Source: Candidatus Korarchaeum sp.
GTDB lineage: Archaea; Korarchaeota; Korarchaeia; Korarchaeales; Korarchaeaceae
Direction: 5' to 3'
Assembly: GCA_020833055.1 (NCBI GenBank)
Contig: JAJHQZ010000001.1
Coordinates: 124,001-188,000, forward strand
DNA length: 64,000 bases
Shown in pieces: positions 33,759-43,356 of this stretch (positions within the stretch are counted from its first letter, which is position 1; each line of letters begins with the position of its first letter). The translations under genes were made by a program, and so were the position numbers. The notes under the pieces were generated by a model. That model saw only the letters and a program-made list of their open reading frames with translations. It did no database searches and was not told the origin of the DNA.

Positions 33759-34571
33759 TTACCTCCTCTTGACCTCACCTATCTTCGAAGACAATACTTC
33801 AGCTGGTTTATGGGGCTTGAAGCCCAATTTACTTCTCATGATGAGTTTCTTGAGGAGTTGTATCCCTTGAGCCGGATCGACGTACTTAGGACAGACATCG
33901 GAGCAAGAGGTGGCAAAGTGACAACGCCAGCATCCGTGATCACTATCTACTACAGCTATCCTCTCCTCTAAACCGTCATCCCTAGTGTCGATGATGTACC
34001 TATATGCTTGCGCTAGAGCGTGGGGGCCCAAGTACTCATGGTCAGTCGAGACAGTTGGACAAGCGGAATAACAAGCTCCGCATAACAGACAGTCAGTGAA
34101 CTGGTAATACCTCGCGTATTCTTCTATCGTCTGCTTATAGTCTCCAGTTGGATTCTCTAATTCTTCTGCATCCTTCCTTATTATCCAAGGCTTGACCGCC
34201 CTATGCTTATCGAAGAAGGATTTGAAATCGCAAGCCAGGTCCCTGATTATCGGGAAGTTATCGAGAGGTCTCAGCTCAATCTTACCATCCTTCGCTACTT
34301 CCAAGACCCTAGTCCTGCAGATGAGCATCTGCCTCCCATTAACCATCATAGCGCATGAACCACATAAAGCCTGCCCACAGGAATATCTGAACGCTAGAGA
34401 GGGATCTATCTCCTCCTTGATCCTCAGGAGCGCATCAAGTATCGTAGTTCCTCTGCTCACCTCAATCTCATATTCCTTCCATCCTGGCGCGAAGTCTCTC
34501 CTCGGATTATACTTGTAAACCCTAATCTTAACAGTCCCAACGGGTTTCCAGAGGTCCATGGACGACTCCAT
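33759..34571 (-). CDS. sdhB: succinate dehydrogenase/fumarate reductase iron-sulfur subunit
   Basis: About 270 residues. An N-terminal 2Fe-2S ferredoxin domain (FRYSCGQALCGSCAMMVNG with a later Cys in LICRTRV) precedes the C-terminal domain with CLLCGACYSACP and CWRCHFATSCSDVCP for the 4Fe-4S and 3Fe-4S clusters. It transfers electrons between the SdhA flavin and membrane quinone. The ATG at 34571 has GAGGGG eight bases upstream; an in-frame GTG at 34580 is possible. Last gene of the sdhACDB operon; the C/D sRNA lies 37 bp downstream. Confidence 0.95.
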   Translation of the reverse strand: MESSMDLWKPVGTVKIRVYKYNPRRDFAPGWKEYEIEVSRGTTILDALLRIKEEIDPSLAFRYSCGQALCGSCAMMVNGRQMLICRTRVLEVAKDGKIELRPLDNFPIIRDLACDFKSFFDKHRAVKPWIIRKDAEELENPTGDYKQTIEEYARYYQFTDCLLCGACYSACPTVSTDHEYLGPHALAQAYRYIIDTRDDGLEERIAVVDSDHGCWRCHFATSCSDVCPKYVDPAQGIQLLKKLIMRSKLGFKPHKPAEVLSSKIGEVKRR

Positions 34572-34583
34572 CACACTCACCCC

Positions 34584-34904
34584 TCATATTAGTCCTAAAG
34601 CCATCAGAAGCACCTGAAAGCCCACAATATATGTGACAATTCCTATAAGAAAGATAGCCCATCCTATGAGTTTCGTCCAGCATTTATCTGGTACTAATTC
34701 AATGAGTATAACTCTAATACCGTTGAATGCATGATAGAGTAGTGCAGCGAGGAAGATAGCCATATTGCTCAGGTAGAGGTACGTATTGCCCGTGATCAGC
34801 TTCCCCACGTTGGGTTCGTTGTTCGCGAGTAAGTGTATTAGCCCGGTCACTATTATTAGCAGGCCGGTGACATAATGGAGGAGCATCTTCGTGGATTCCC
34901 TCAT
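34584..34904 (-). CDS. sdhD: succinate dehydrogenase membrane anchor subunit D
   Basis: 106 residues with three transmembrane helices (roughly 10-28, 44-63, 80-104). The first two helices contain GLIHLLA and YHAFNGIRVILIEL, the latter with the His and Arg typical of SdhC/D haem/quinone anchors. Lies between sdhC and sdhB with gaps of 4 bp or fewer. Confidence 0.85.
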   Translation of the reverse strand: MRESTKMLLHYVTGLLIIVTGLIHLLANNEPNVGKLITGNTYLYLSNMAIFLAALLYHAFNGIRVILIELVPDKCWTKLIGWAIFLIGIVTYIVGFQVLLMALGLI

Positions 34905-34908
34905 TGAA

Positions 34909-35331
34909 TCAACCTCCCATCAGAGGCTTCACGAGAATCGCATAATATGACCAGATGAGGGCTAAAATTATGAATAATATAATCGAAATAGCTAAAAGAT
35001 ATCTCTGTTTACCCTCTATGGAGACGGGTCTCTGGAAGGGCTTCTTCACGAGCAACGGTTTCCCTAAGCCGATCCCGAAGAGCTCAAGTAACGTGAGTCT
35101 GATACCATTCGCGACATGGAAGGTCACTATAATGCCTAATAGGGCATCCCACCAGAGACCCGGATGCCATCCTGTACTGTAGAAGTGAGGTAAGATGAAG
35201 AGAATTATTAAGATTCCCGTTATCCTGTGCAATGTGTAGAGCTTCCTCTCGATAACGTAGCCCCTAACCTTGAACCAGCCGGATACACCCCTCCTATTCT
35301 GAGCATAATACTCCAGCTCTCCCTCACTCAT
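34909..35331 (-). CDS. sdhC: succinate dehydrogenase cytochrome b556-like subunit C
   Basis: 140 residues, three transmembrane helices. The helix-1 motif LHRITGILIILF and histidine in LPHFYSTGWH, then FHVANGIRLTLLELFG, match the SdhC family signature (HR-x-S/T-G and H-x-x-x-G-x-R). It anchors SdhAB and probably binds haem b and quinone. Twelve bp after sdhA. Confidence 0.87.
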   Translation of the reverse strand: MSEGELEYYAQNRRGVSGWFKVRGYVIERKLYTLHRITGILIILFILPHFYSTGWHPGLWWDALLGIIVTFHVANGIRLTLLELFGIGLGKPLLVKKPFQRPVSIEGKQRYLLAISIILFIILALIWSYYAILVKPLMGG

Positions 35332-35342
35332 ATAGACTCACC

Positions 35343-37061
35343 TCAATACTTCCTCTCGGCCAGGGGCCACTTCGTTATTCTAACCGGTAGATATGTGAAG
35401 ATGGGCTCGCCATCAGCACCTCTACTCACTAAAGTATGCTTGAGCCAATTCTCATTATCTGTCTTCGGGTAATCCAACCTAGTATGCGCACCCCTCGTCT
35501 CCGTCCTGTTGAGGGCTGAGAGAGCAACTACATAAGCTATCTCGAGCATAGCATCTAATTCAAGGACATGAATGAGGTTCGTATTGTATTCCGCATCTCT
35601 ATCGGCGACGTGTCCGCTTCCAAATCTCTCTCTCAATTCTTTAAGCTTCCTTATAGCTTCCTTAAGCCCATTCTCTTCTCTGAAGACGTAAACATAGTCG
35701 CTCATCGTCTTCTGCATCTCCCTCCTTATTAAGTAGGGGTTCTCCCCTGTCGACCCCTTGAGAATACCATCGAATATTCTCTTCTCCTCAGCTTCTACTT
35801 TCTTAGAGGGTATCTCACCTCTGCTCTTGCTCATCGCATAATCAGCAGCCGCTCTACCAGTTAGCATACCATAAACTAAGCAATCCGTTGAAGAATTCGT
35901 CCCTAACCTATTCGCGCCATGCAAACTGACACAAGCCACTTCCCCGGCTGCCCAGAGACCCCTCACCGGGGTAGCACCGTAGGTATCAGTATGAACGCCT
36001 CCCATCGTGTAATGAGCTACTGGCCTGACTGGTATCGGTTCCTCAACTGGATCGACACCAGCGAACTCTATAGCTATCTCTCTCACATCAGGTAACCTTT
36101 CATTTATCTTATCCTCTCCTAAATGTCTCAAATCTAGCAGAACATAATCTAGCCCTCCTGGACCCTTGAAACCCCTCCCTTCCGATATCTCAGTCATCTC
36201 GGCCTTCGAAACAACATCTCTAGGTGCTAACTCCATCTTTTCTGGTGCATATCTGCTCATGAACCTCTCTCCTTTATTGTTTATGAGATAACCACCTTCC
36301 CCTCTCGCTGCTTCTGTTATGAGTATACCTGAGGGCACTAGACCAGTTGGGTGGAACTGGAAGAACTCCATGTCCTTCAGCGGAAGCCCTGCCCTGTAAG
36401 CCATGCTCATCCCATCGGCTGTCGAGGAGTGTGAGTACGTTGTGAATGAGAATAATCTTCCCGCACCTCCTGTGGCTAAGATCCCTGATTTCGCATTAAA
36501 TACATAGAAGTCCCCGCTTTTTAATTCAATTGCGGTCACTCCTCTGAACTCATTGTCCTCTATGAGTAAGGAAGTTACGAAGAATTCATGGTAAAATTTT
36601 ATACCATCATATTTGAGCGCCGTATCGTAGAGCGTGTGCATAGCATATAGCCCCGTTTTATCTGCTGCGAAGCATGCCCTCGGGAAACTGTGCCCACCGA
36701 AGGGCCTCTGAGCGATCCTCCCATCACTCCTTCTAGCCCAAGGCATCCCCCAATGCTCTAATTGATAGATCTCCTGAGGCGCGAGTCTCACGAACAGCTC
36801 CACTGCATCCTGATCCGCGAGCCATGCCGCACCCTTAATCGTATCGTAAGCGTGAAGATCGAAGCTGTCCCCTTCATCTGGATATAGAACAGCCCCTGTG
36901 CCGCCTGCATAAGCTACAGAATGAGATCTCATCGCATGAACCTTCGTCAAGACGCTCACATTCAGTTTATCATTACTCCTCCTCGCGGCTTCTATAGCTG
37001 CTCTCAAACCAGCTAATCCTGATCCTATGATAACGACATCGCTCTCTATTACCTCCGCCAA
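35343..37061 (-). CDS. sdhA: succinate dehydrogenase/fumarate reductase flavoprotein subunit
   Basis: About 572 residues. N-terminal FAD-binding GxGxxG (IIGSGLAGLRAAIEAA), the covalent-FAD histidine segment RSHSVAYAGG, the catalytic region EAARGEGGYLINNKGERFM and HYTMGGVHTD near residue 350. First gene of the sdhACDB operon; direction of the reaction (succinate oxidation or fumarate reduction) cannot be told. I prefer the TTG at 37061 (MAEVIESDVVIIG), which has GGAGGG upstream and fits a start site about 26 bp from the TATA-like GATAAATG; an ATG at 37076 gives five more residues. Confidence 0.95.
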   Translation of the reverse strand: MAEVIESDVVIIGSGLAGLRAAIEAARRSNDKLNVSVLTKVHAMRSHSVAYAGGTGAVLYPDEGDSFDLHAYDTIKGAAWLADQDAVELFVRLAPQEIYQLEHWGMPWARRSDGRIAQRPFGGHSFPRACFAADKTGLYAMHTLYDTALKYDGIKFYHEFFVTSLLIEDNEFRGVTAIELKSGDFYVFNAKSGILATGGAGRLFSFTTYSHSSTADGMSMAYRAGLPLKDMEFFQFHPTGLVPSGILITEAARGEGGYLINNKGERFMSRYAPEKMELAPRDVVSKAEMTEISEGRGFKGPGGLDYVLLDLRHLGEDKINERLPDVREIAIEFAGVDPVEEPIPVRPVAHYTMGGVHTDTYGATPVRGLWAAGEVACVSLHGANRLGTNSSTDCLVYGMLTGRAAADYAMSKSRGEIPSKKVEAEEKRIFDGILKGSTGENPYLIRREMQKTMSDYVYVFREENGLKEAIRKLKELRERFGSGHVADRDAEYNTNLIHVLELDAMLEIAYVVALSALNRTETRGAHTRLDYPKTDNENWLKHTLVSRGADGEPIFTYLPVRITKWPLAERKY

Positions 37062-37076
37062 GGCATACCCTCCCAT

Positions 37077-37274
37077 CTACGGGTAATTCATTTATCAATT
37101 TTCAGGTCAGTCAATAAGATAAATGTTTCGTCCACTACTCTTATAAATTTATTTTAGTTAGGCATTTTATTTAATAAAATTTTTATTTATGATGCACATT
37201 ATATATGATATTTCATTAAAATCGAGAAGTAATTTTAATATTTTTAGTTAAGCAGCTCCTCAGGGGGGATAGGA
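37077..37274. other. A/T-rich divergent regulatory region between sdhA and the Rieske operon
   Basis: About 200 bp with very high A/T content (37085-37250), containing several TATA-like stretches on both strands, such as TTATAAATTTATTTT and TTTATTTAATAAAATTTTTATTT. It must carry the promoters of the sdh operon leftward and the Rieske/cytochrome b operon rightward, so these respiratory units share a control region. No gene or guide RNA is visible. Confidence 0.6.
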
Positions 37275-37433
37275 GTGAGTATACATCATCTCTACTCCGT
37301 AATGAATACGCTCCAAGCGAGGATAGGGACTGTTGAACAACTTTGGATATGTGTTGGTTTATTTGCACTATTCATCATAGGATTAGTGATATATTACTGT
37401 TACTCGAAGAGCCTAGGATTCCCTGAAGGGTGA
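37275..37433 (+). CDS. small single-span membrane protein before the Rieske gene
   Basis: 52 codons from a GTG at 37275 with GGGGGGATAGGA just upstream. The product starts MSIHHLYSVMNTLQARIGTV, then a single transmembrane helix (WICVGLFALFIIGLVIYYC, about 24-42) and a short basic tail. Its TGA (37431-37433) overlaps the start region of the Rieske gene, implying translational coupling. I do not recognise the family; size and position recall the single-helix small subunits of cytochrome bc1/b6f complexes. Confidence 0.65.
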   Translation: MSIHHLYSVMNTLQARIGTVEQLWICVGLFALFIIGLVIYYCYSKSLGFPEG

Positions 37434-37438
37434 TGCGA

Positions 37439-37942
37439 ATGGTGGAGATGACTAGGAGGGATTTCATAAAGGCGAGTGTCGTGACTTCAGTAGCTTTAGC
37501 TGCTGCATCCCTCGGAATTCCCCTGATCCAATATATTTCCTCTGAACGCGTGATCACTGGGAAGATAGGGGCTGGATCGAGCTCCCTACCGCTCAAGATA
37601 GCTAACATAAATAATCTCGAGCCAGACTCTCAAATACAATTCACGATGCCCCTCAATCCGGATGGTAGTAGAGGTCAACATCCAGCTATCTTAATAAGGC
37701 TCAGACCCGAGTTAGCTCAGAGAGCTGGAACTGAGTTGAAGGCCTTCAGTGCTGTTTGCACTCACTTAGGATGCATAGTCCACTTGGAAAAGAAAGATGA
37801 CATATACTGCCCCTGTCACGCGGGCTACTTCGATCCCGTTACTGGGGGAGTGCTTGCGGGTCCTCCTAAGAAGCCCCTCCCAGAAGTTGAAATAAGGATA
37901 GATGAGAACGGAGATATCTACGCTGAGGGGTGGAAGAAATGA
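37439..37942 (+). CDS. Rieske iron-sulfur protein
   Basis: About 167 residues. The N-terminus MVEMTRRDFIKASVV carries a twin-arginine signal and a hydrophobic helix that would anchor it, with the Rieske fold outside the membrane. The 2Fe-2S ligands are in CTHLGC and CPCHAG, with FDPVTGGVLAGPPKKPLPEVE following, all typical. Starts at 37430 (GTG), 37433 and 37439 (ATG) are close together; the last has GAAGGG about eight bases upstream. The stop overlaps the cytochrome b start (ATGA at 37939-37942). Confidence 0.92.
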   Translation: MVEMTRRDFIKASVVTSVALAAASLGIPLIQYISSERVITGKIGAGSSSLPLKIANINNLEPDSQIQFTMPLNPDGSRGQHPAILIRLRPELAQRAGTELKAFSAVCTHLGCIVHLEKKDDIYCPCHAGYFDPVTGGVLAGPPKKPLPEVEIRIDENGDIYAEGWKK

Positions 37943-39348
37943 GTTGCGAGGAGAGAAGCTGCATATCTAGGTTCGTTGATTGGTTCATCGATAGATTAGG
38001 TATGAAGAGCCTCAAGGAGCTCAAGGTCTATAGGCACACATTGCACCCCCTTTACAGCCTCGGGGGACTGACCACTCTGATGTTAGTGATCCTAGGGATC
38101 ACCGGGATACTACTACTGATGTTCTACGTCCCAGTCTTCGGGGAGAGTAATCTGGCCTACGATAGTATAGTCAGGATAATGGATAAGGTAGCTTACGGGT
38201 CCGTAATAAGGAGTCTTCACAACTACGCGGCTAACCTCATGATACTACTCTCGATGATACACTTCCTCAGAGTCTACTTCATGGGAGCTTATAAGAAGCC
38301 ACACGAACTGACTTATGTGATCGGGATATTAACAGGACTCCTCGCGATATTGTGCGGTGTGACGGGTTACTCTCTCAGGATGGATCATATAGCTGCTGAA
38401 GCTATAAGGATAGGGAATACTCTCGTATCCAACATGCCTGGAGGAAAGTGGATAGCCCCCCTCATATACGGGATAGGCACTTTCGATGAGATAATAGGTA
38501 GGTACTTCGCGTACCACATACTTTTAGCAGGACTCATAGCCTTACTAGCGTTAATACATTTCCTGATGGTTCACATGCATCACGCTTCCCCACCTTATGA
38601 TGGTTCTGATCCCGAGCCAGCAGTCCCGTTCTTCCCCAACCACCTATTGACTGAGATATCAGCGATCTCCGTAGTTATAGGAGCCCTCATAATACTATCG
38701 GCAGCCTTCCCAGCGGAACTCGGTCAGAAGTTCCTACCAACAGAAATCCTACCAGTCGGCCAGCCTGAGTGGTATCTGATGGCGATTTATGCTGGGATAA
38801 AGACAGGAGTAGATCCATTCCTAGCTTTCGCAGTCGTCCCAGGCATACTATTATTAGTGCTCGTCCTCATGCCATGGATAGATCCAGCATATAGCAGGCA
38901 CCCTAGGAACAGGAGGATAGCGACCTTATACGGCTCAATACTCTTGGGAGAATTTATAGTATTCACGATATACGGGATCCTAACACCGGGTCAGGAGATC
39001 CCGCTCATTTACGCTATAGCAATTGGTTTGGCTACTGCTATAGCGATAGGGCTACCAGTGGCGAAGTGCACTTCGAAGCCAGTCCCCCCTAAGAAGGCAC
39101 CTAGAGTGAGGAGGGTGAGGCACAGGCCCCAGATACTGAGTCAAGCTAAGTATATCCTACTACTGATCTTGATAGTGCAAGTAGCCTCTCTCGCTCTAGG
39201 GGTCAACTCCCACATCCAAGAGCTCTACTCACTCGCCGCTATATACTTCGGGATCTCTATAATGGCATTTGGATGGATAATATTTATAGCTAAAGTTATT
39301 ACACTAGATATTCCTTATATAACAAGACAAGCAGAGGTAAAAGTATGA
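37939..39348 (+). CDS. cytochrome b of a Rieske/cytochrome b complex
   Basis: 469 residues with the b-type four-helix haem core (histidines in RSLHNYAANLM...IHFLRVYFMG and YFAYHILLAG...IHFLMVHMHH) followed by the Qo-site QPEWYLM (PEWY) and further helices, so b6 and subunit-IV-like halves are fused as in cytochrome b. It would oxidise quinol and pass electrons to the Rieske protein. No cytochrome c or f gene follows. The ATG at 37939 overlaps the Rieske stop; a GTG at 37930 is also in frame. Confidence 0.93.
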   Translation: MSCEERSCISRFVDWFIDRLGMKSLKELKVYRHTLHPLYSLGGLTTLMLVILGITGILLLMFYVPVFGESNLAYDSIVRIMDKVAYGSVIRSLHNYAANLMILLSMIHFLRVYFMGAYKKPHELTYVIGILTGLLAILCGVTGYSLRMDHIAAEAIRIGNTLVSNMPGGKWIAPLIYGIGTFDEIIGRYFAYHILLAGLIALLALIHFLMVHMHHASPPYDGSDPEPAVPFFPNHLLTEISAISVVIGALIILSAAFPAELGQKFLPTEILPVGQPEWYLMAIYAGIKTGVDPFLAFAVVPGILLLVLVLMPWIDPAYSRHPRNRRIATLYGSILLGEFIVFTIYGILTPGQEIPLIYAIAIGLATAIAIGLPVAKCTSKPVPPKKAPRVRRVRHRPQILSQAKYILLLILIVQVASLALGVNSHIQELYSLAAIYFGISIMAFGWIIFIAKVITLDIPYITRQAEVKV

Positions 39349-39420
39349 AGATGAATCATTATATCATTTATTCGTCAATCAACTGAGATCTTTTTTATCT
39401 TGTGCTAGAGGCGATCTTCG

Positions 39421-40134
39421 ATGGATCGCGATACTCTACTCCTAATGGGGGTCATAGTAATCGTCTTGATCGTGCTGGGATCTACGTATACAGTTATGTA
39501 CAGAGGCGTGGCCCCATCCCTCTTAGGAACGTATACTGAAACTCGGCAACAATCTAAAACTCAAGTAACGCAAACTCAAGCAGCACCCTTCCCCTTCGGA
39601 GACAGATTCCTATCGATTAAGGAATTCTCAGTGAACTACGATCTAAAGGTTAATGAGAGTAAGATAGGGGAGCTCTCTGCTTATCTTAAGGGGGATAAGT
39701 ATAGGTTAGATCTATCGATGGAAAGCATCCAGTATGCAATTATAAGATCCGGGAATTCCAGTGTAGTATGCTCAAAAGCTGCTGGAGAGAATTGGTCGTG
39801 CTTACAGAGTGGGTCGATTGAAGAAGCGATTCAATCAACTGGGGAGGAAAACTTGAGGGATCCGGTAGGTGAAGGGAGTAAGCTCCGCTCTCCATCATAC
39901 AACGGATCTAGGAATTACGCTGGTCAGAAGAGCTACTGTTACTACGCGAGGGAGACTTCGGGTGAGCTAGAAGTCCTGAGGGAGATATGTATAACGGACA
40001 AGGGGGTCCCCCTATACTACCTCTACATAGAGAAGACTAATAATATCGTTATTAAGAGGATCGAAGCAATAGCTAAGACGATCTCCCCCTCCGTTCAGGA
40101 TAATGTGTTCAATCCGCCGGCGGCCCCGTCTTAA
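39421..40134 (+). CDS. membrane-anchored exported protein, unknown
   Basis: 237 residues: an N-terminal transmembrane helix (LLLMGVIVIVLIVLGSTYTVMY), a Thr/Gln-rich linker (ETRQQSKTQVTQTQ), then an extracellular region of about 180 residues with sequons and four cysteines that could form two disulfides. I see no known domain. It lies 72 bp after cytochrome b. A TATA-like CTTTTTTATC near 39390 suggests its own promoter and a near-leaderless start at 39421. Confidence 0.75.
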   Translation: MDRDTLLLMGVIVIVLIVLGSTYTVMYRGVAPSLLGTYTETRQQSKTQVTQTQAAPFPFGDRFLSIKEFSVNYDLKVNESKIGELSAYLKGDKYRLDLSMESIQYAIIRSGNSSVVCSKAAGENWSCLQSGSIEEAIQSTGEENLRDPVGEGSKLRSPSYNGSRNYAGQKSYCYYARETSGELEVLREICITDKGVPLYYLYIEKTNNIVIKRIEAIAKTISPSVQDNVFNPPAAPS

Positions 40135-40238
40135 GTATATTATTTAAATTTTTAACATAATTTTCCGGAGATCGTATTAATAGAACCCATTGAACGAAAT
40201 GTTTTTTAATCTATTCATTCGCGAATCCTCAGGTAACC

Positions 40239-40508
40239 ATGCCGGATTACCCGAGCTTCGAGCATGTGTATAATGCTATAATGTCCGAGCTCAGGGGCTT
40301 CGTTCAAGGTTCGGAGTGTAACATGAATCTTATAAAGGATCTGATATCGAAACTACCACCTGAAGCGCTCGATCAACTCATCGCTCAACTCAACGAGGAC
40401 CTGAGATCTTGGTTCGGGATGGGTCTTATCTCAGAGGATAGATTGAGGAGGGGGCTCTCTAAGTTGGAGGAGATAAGGAAGCTATATCCTGCTTCAATTC
40501 AAAAATAA
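40239..40508 (+). CDS. small hypothetical protein
   Basis: 89 residues, predicted all-helical and acidic, with LISKLPPEALDQLIAQLNEDL as its longest helix. No recognised family. Coding support: normal codon usage for this window, and a TATA-like GTTTTTTAATC near 40206 that places the start site about 7 nt before the ATG. Free-standing between the exported protein and pyrG. Confidence 0.6.
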   Translation: MPDYPSFEHVYNAIMSELRGFVQGSECNMNLIKDLISKLPPEALDQLIAQLNEDLRSWFGMGLISEDRLRRGLSKLEEIRKLYPASIQK

Positions 40509-40603
40509 TTCAAAAAGATCCGAAATTCTATGAAAGGATATCCACTATGGAGAGGCCTCCACCCTCATCACTTATTTATCTCTAACGCTCTATGAAATGC
40601 TCC

Positions 40604-42229
40604 GTGGACTTCAAGCTCATACTAGTAACTGGTGGTGTGATAAGCGGGCTCGGTAAAGGCGTAGTAGCTGCATCAATAGGGAAGATAGTCCAATCTAGGG
40701 GCTTATCTGTCTCAATGATAAAGATAGATCCCTACCTGAACCCGGATCCTGGGACATTGAATCCTGTAGAACATGGAGAGGTATTCATAACTGAGGATGT
40801 ATGGAAATTCTGTGCAGGAGAAGTAGAGTTCAAAATAGCCGAGATAGATGAAGATTTTGGTCATTATGAGAGGTTTCTCGATATAAATATGCACCCATCT
40901 AATAACATAACGAGCGGCCAAGTGATGCTGAGCGTGATACTGGGGGAGAGGAGGGGGCACTACCTCGGACAGACGATAAGATTGATCCCCCACGTCACTA
41001 ACGAGATCAAGAGGAGGATATATAGTGTGGCTGAGAGGGAGAGACCCGATGTACTAATCGTAGAACTCGGTGGGACCGTAGGGGATTATGAGGCCATGGC
41101 TTTCGTTGAAGCCCTTAGACAACTCAGATTAGAGCTGGGTAGTGGGAATTCTCTACATGTTCACGTCACATATGTTCCTTTCGTTGAGACAATAGGAGAA
41201 TTTAAGACGAAGCCAGCCCAACTGTTCTTCAGGGAGATCCTAGCTGCAGGTCTGCCGCCGGATATAGTCATCGCTAGGACCTCATCGCCTCTACCGGAAA
41301 ACGTGAAGAAGAAGCTGGCTCTCTATGCTAGCGTTCCCCTTAATGCAGTTTTTGACGATCCGAACTTAAGCGTTACTTATGAGTTACCTATATATCTGGA
41401 GAATCAAGGATTTGGTAAGATACTCTCTGAGAAGCTCCATATAAATGGCAACTCCGATCTGAGTGAGTGGGAGGAGATAGTGAGGAAATTCAAGGTGGGT
41501 ATCAGGAAGAGGGTAGCGATGGTCGGGAAATACTGGAGGATGGCGGATGTCTATATCTCTATATTAGAAGCAGTTAAGCATGCCGGAGCTTCTCTGGGAG
41601 TCCTTCCGGAGATAATCCCCGTGGATTCTGAGGGTATAGAGAGGGGAAATGAACTGGAGAAAATTGAGGATGCTGACGGGATAATCTTAACACCGGGTTT
41701 CGGATCTAGGGGGACTGAGGGGATGATATACGCTGCTTCTTGGGCACTCAAAAACGAGAAGCCCTTCTTGGGCATATGCTTCGGTGCCCAACTAGCGACA
41801 GTAGCTTTCGCTAGGGAGGTGATGGGTTGGGAGGGCGCTAACTCCACTGAGATAGATGCGAACACTCCGTGGCCAGTAGTCGATCTCCTCCCGGAGCAGA
41901 AGGCAATAAGAGATGTGGGAGGGACGATGAGGCTCGGAGGACATGAAGTCATATTGTTAGGAGGGAAGCTGAGGGCTGCTTACGGGAGAGATAGGATAGT
42001 AGAGAGGTTCAGGCATAGATACCACATAATAAAGGAGTACGCTGAGAGGATGGAAGGAGCGGGCTATAGAGTGACTGCAGTAGATCCCTCCGGTGAGATA
42101 ATAAATGCCTTCGAAGTCGAAGGACACCCATATTTCGTCGGAGTTCAGTTCCATCCGGAGTTCAAATCTAGACCAGGGAGACCTAGTCCGACATATGTCT
42201 CCTTCATGGAAGTCGTTAAAGGGATCTGA
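40604..42229 (+). CDS. pyrG: CTP synthase
   Basis: Amidates UTP to CTP using glutamine. 541 residues. The amidoligase domain begins LILVTGGVISGLGKGVVAASI with DPYLNPDPGTLNPVEHGEVF; the class-I glutamine amidotransferase domain has GICFGAQLA (catalytic Cys) and a C-terminal HPEFKS. I favour the GTG at 40604, about 28 bp from the TATA-like CTTATTTATC at 40571-40580 and giving the family's short N-terminus; an in-frame ATG at 40592 adds four residues. The end overlaps convergent degT by 14 bp. Confidence 0.95.
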   Translation: MDFKLILVTGGVISGLGKGVVAASIGKIVQSRGLSVSMIKIDPYLNPDPGTLNPVEHGEVFITEDVWKFCAGEVEFKIAEIDEDFGHYERFLDINMHPSNNITSGQVMLSVILGERRGHYLGQTIRLIPHVTNEIKRRIYSVAERERPDVLIVELGGTVGDYEAMAFVEALRQLRLELGSGNSLHVHVTYVPFVETIGEFKTKPAQLFFREILAAGLPPDIVIARTSSPLPENVKKKLALYASVPLNAVFDDPNLSVTYELPIYLENQGFGKILSEKLHINGNSDLSEWEEIVRKFKVGIRKRVAMVGKYWRMADVYISILEAVKHAGASLGVLPEIIPVDSEGIERGNELEKIEDADGIILTPGFGSRGTEGMIYAASWALKNEKPFLGICFGAQLATVAFAREVMGWEGANSTEIDANTPWPVVDLLPEQKAIRDVGGTMRLGGHEVILLGGKLRAAYGRDRIVERFRHRYHIIKEYAERMEGAGYRVTAVDPSGEIINAFEVEGHPYFVGVQFHPEFKSRPGRPSPTYVSFMEVVKGI

Positions 42230-43343
42230 AGACAGACTTAGCTACACTGATAACTTTCTCTACTTCTTCTTCCGTCATACAATGGTAGAGAGGTAGGTAA
42301 AGTATCTCCTCGCAGAGGGCTCTCGCATTCGGAGTATCTCCTGAGATCTCGAAATCCTCAAATAATATGCTGAGGAAATTGTAATATCTATCCTTTAATT
42401 TTGAGATAGCTGGTTGTTCCTGCAGAGGCATCGGATAGGCTGCTCTGGCCATAACACCTCTCTCAGCTAAGAGCTTCAATGCTCTATCCCTCTTCCCCCT
42501 CACCCTCACTGGGTAGAGGTGCCAGACGGGATCGGCCCATTCAGCGACATACGGTGTTTCGACTAGATCCGATAATTCCTCTGTGTAAATAGATGCTATC
42601 TCCTTCCTCCTTCTGTTGAATTCATCTAATCTTTCGAGTTGAACCAATCCTATTGCGGCATTTATCTCCGTCATCCTGTAATTGAATCCTATGAAGTGAT
42701 GCTCATACTTTGAGACCTGTCCCTGATCCCTTATAGCTTTCGCCCTTAAGTATATTTCCTCATCATCCGTCGTTATCATACCTCCCTCTCCTGTCGTCAT
42801 GTTCTTAGTTGGATAGAAGCTGAAGGCCCCTACCTCACCTATAGCGCCTACTTTCCGGCCCTTATAGAGGGCTCCATGCGCTTGAGCGCAATCCTCAAGA
42901 ATTAAGATATCCCTTTCCCCTAGAGCTTCCCTTATAGCATCTAGATCAGCGGGATGCCCATGTATATGGACGGGTACTACTGCCTTAGTCTTCTCAGAGA
43001 CCTTCCTCTTGACATCATTTGGATCCATCGTACCTGTCTTTGGATCTACATCTACGAAGACAGGCTTAGCTCCCGAGAGTATGACAGTAGATGCCGTCGC
43101 GAAAAACGTATAACTTGGAACTATGACTTCATCCCCGGGTCCGATGCCCATCGCGATGAGTGCTACATGTAATGCGGCTGTACCATTAGAAACAGCGACA
43201 GCATACTTACTCCCCACATAGGAAGAGAAGGACCTCTCGAATCTCTCAACAAGCTCCCCTTGAGCTAATTTTCCGGATCTTAGGACCTCAGATACACTTA
43301 AGATCTCTCTCTCACTTATGCATGGTTTAGATATCGGTATCAA
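42216..43343 (-). CDS. DegT/DnrJ/EryC1/StrS aminotransferase
   Basis: PLP-dependent sugar aminotransferase, 375 residues. Seen are the NGTAALHVAL phosphate-binding turn, ILEDCAQAHGA with the PLP aspartate, and the lysine in SFYPTKNMTTGEGG (about residue 183). Such enzymes make amino sugars for glycans or S-layer N-glycosylation; the nucleotide-sugar dehydrogenase at 14905 could act in a related pathway, but no glycan cluster is nearby. The start is TTG at 43343, about 11 nt after the predicted start site. The promoter carries a repeated motif (next entry). Confidence 0.9.
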   Translation of the reverse strand: MIPISKPCISEREILSVSEVLRSGKLAQGELVERFERSFSSYVGSKYAVAVSNGTAALHVALIAMGIGPGDEVIVPSYTFFATASTVILSGAKPVFVDVDPKTGTMDPNDVKRKVSEKTKAVVPVHIHGHPADLDAIREALGERDILILEDCAQAHGALYKGRKVGAIGEVGAFSFYPTKNMTTGEGGMITTDDEEIYLRAKAIRDQGQVSKYEHHFIGFNYRMTEINAAIGLVQLERLDEFNRRRKEIASIYTEELSDLVETPYVAEWADPVWHLYPVRVRGKRDRALKLLAERGVMARAAYPMPLQEQPAISKLKDRYYNFLSILFEDFEISGDTPNARALCEEILYLPLYHCMTEEEVEKVISVAKSVFRSL

Positions 43344-43356
43344 TGCGTATCCCCTG

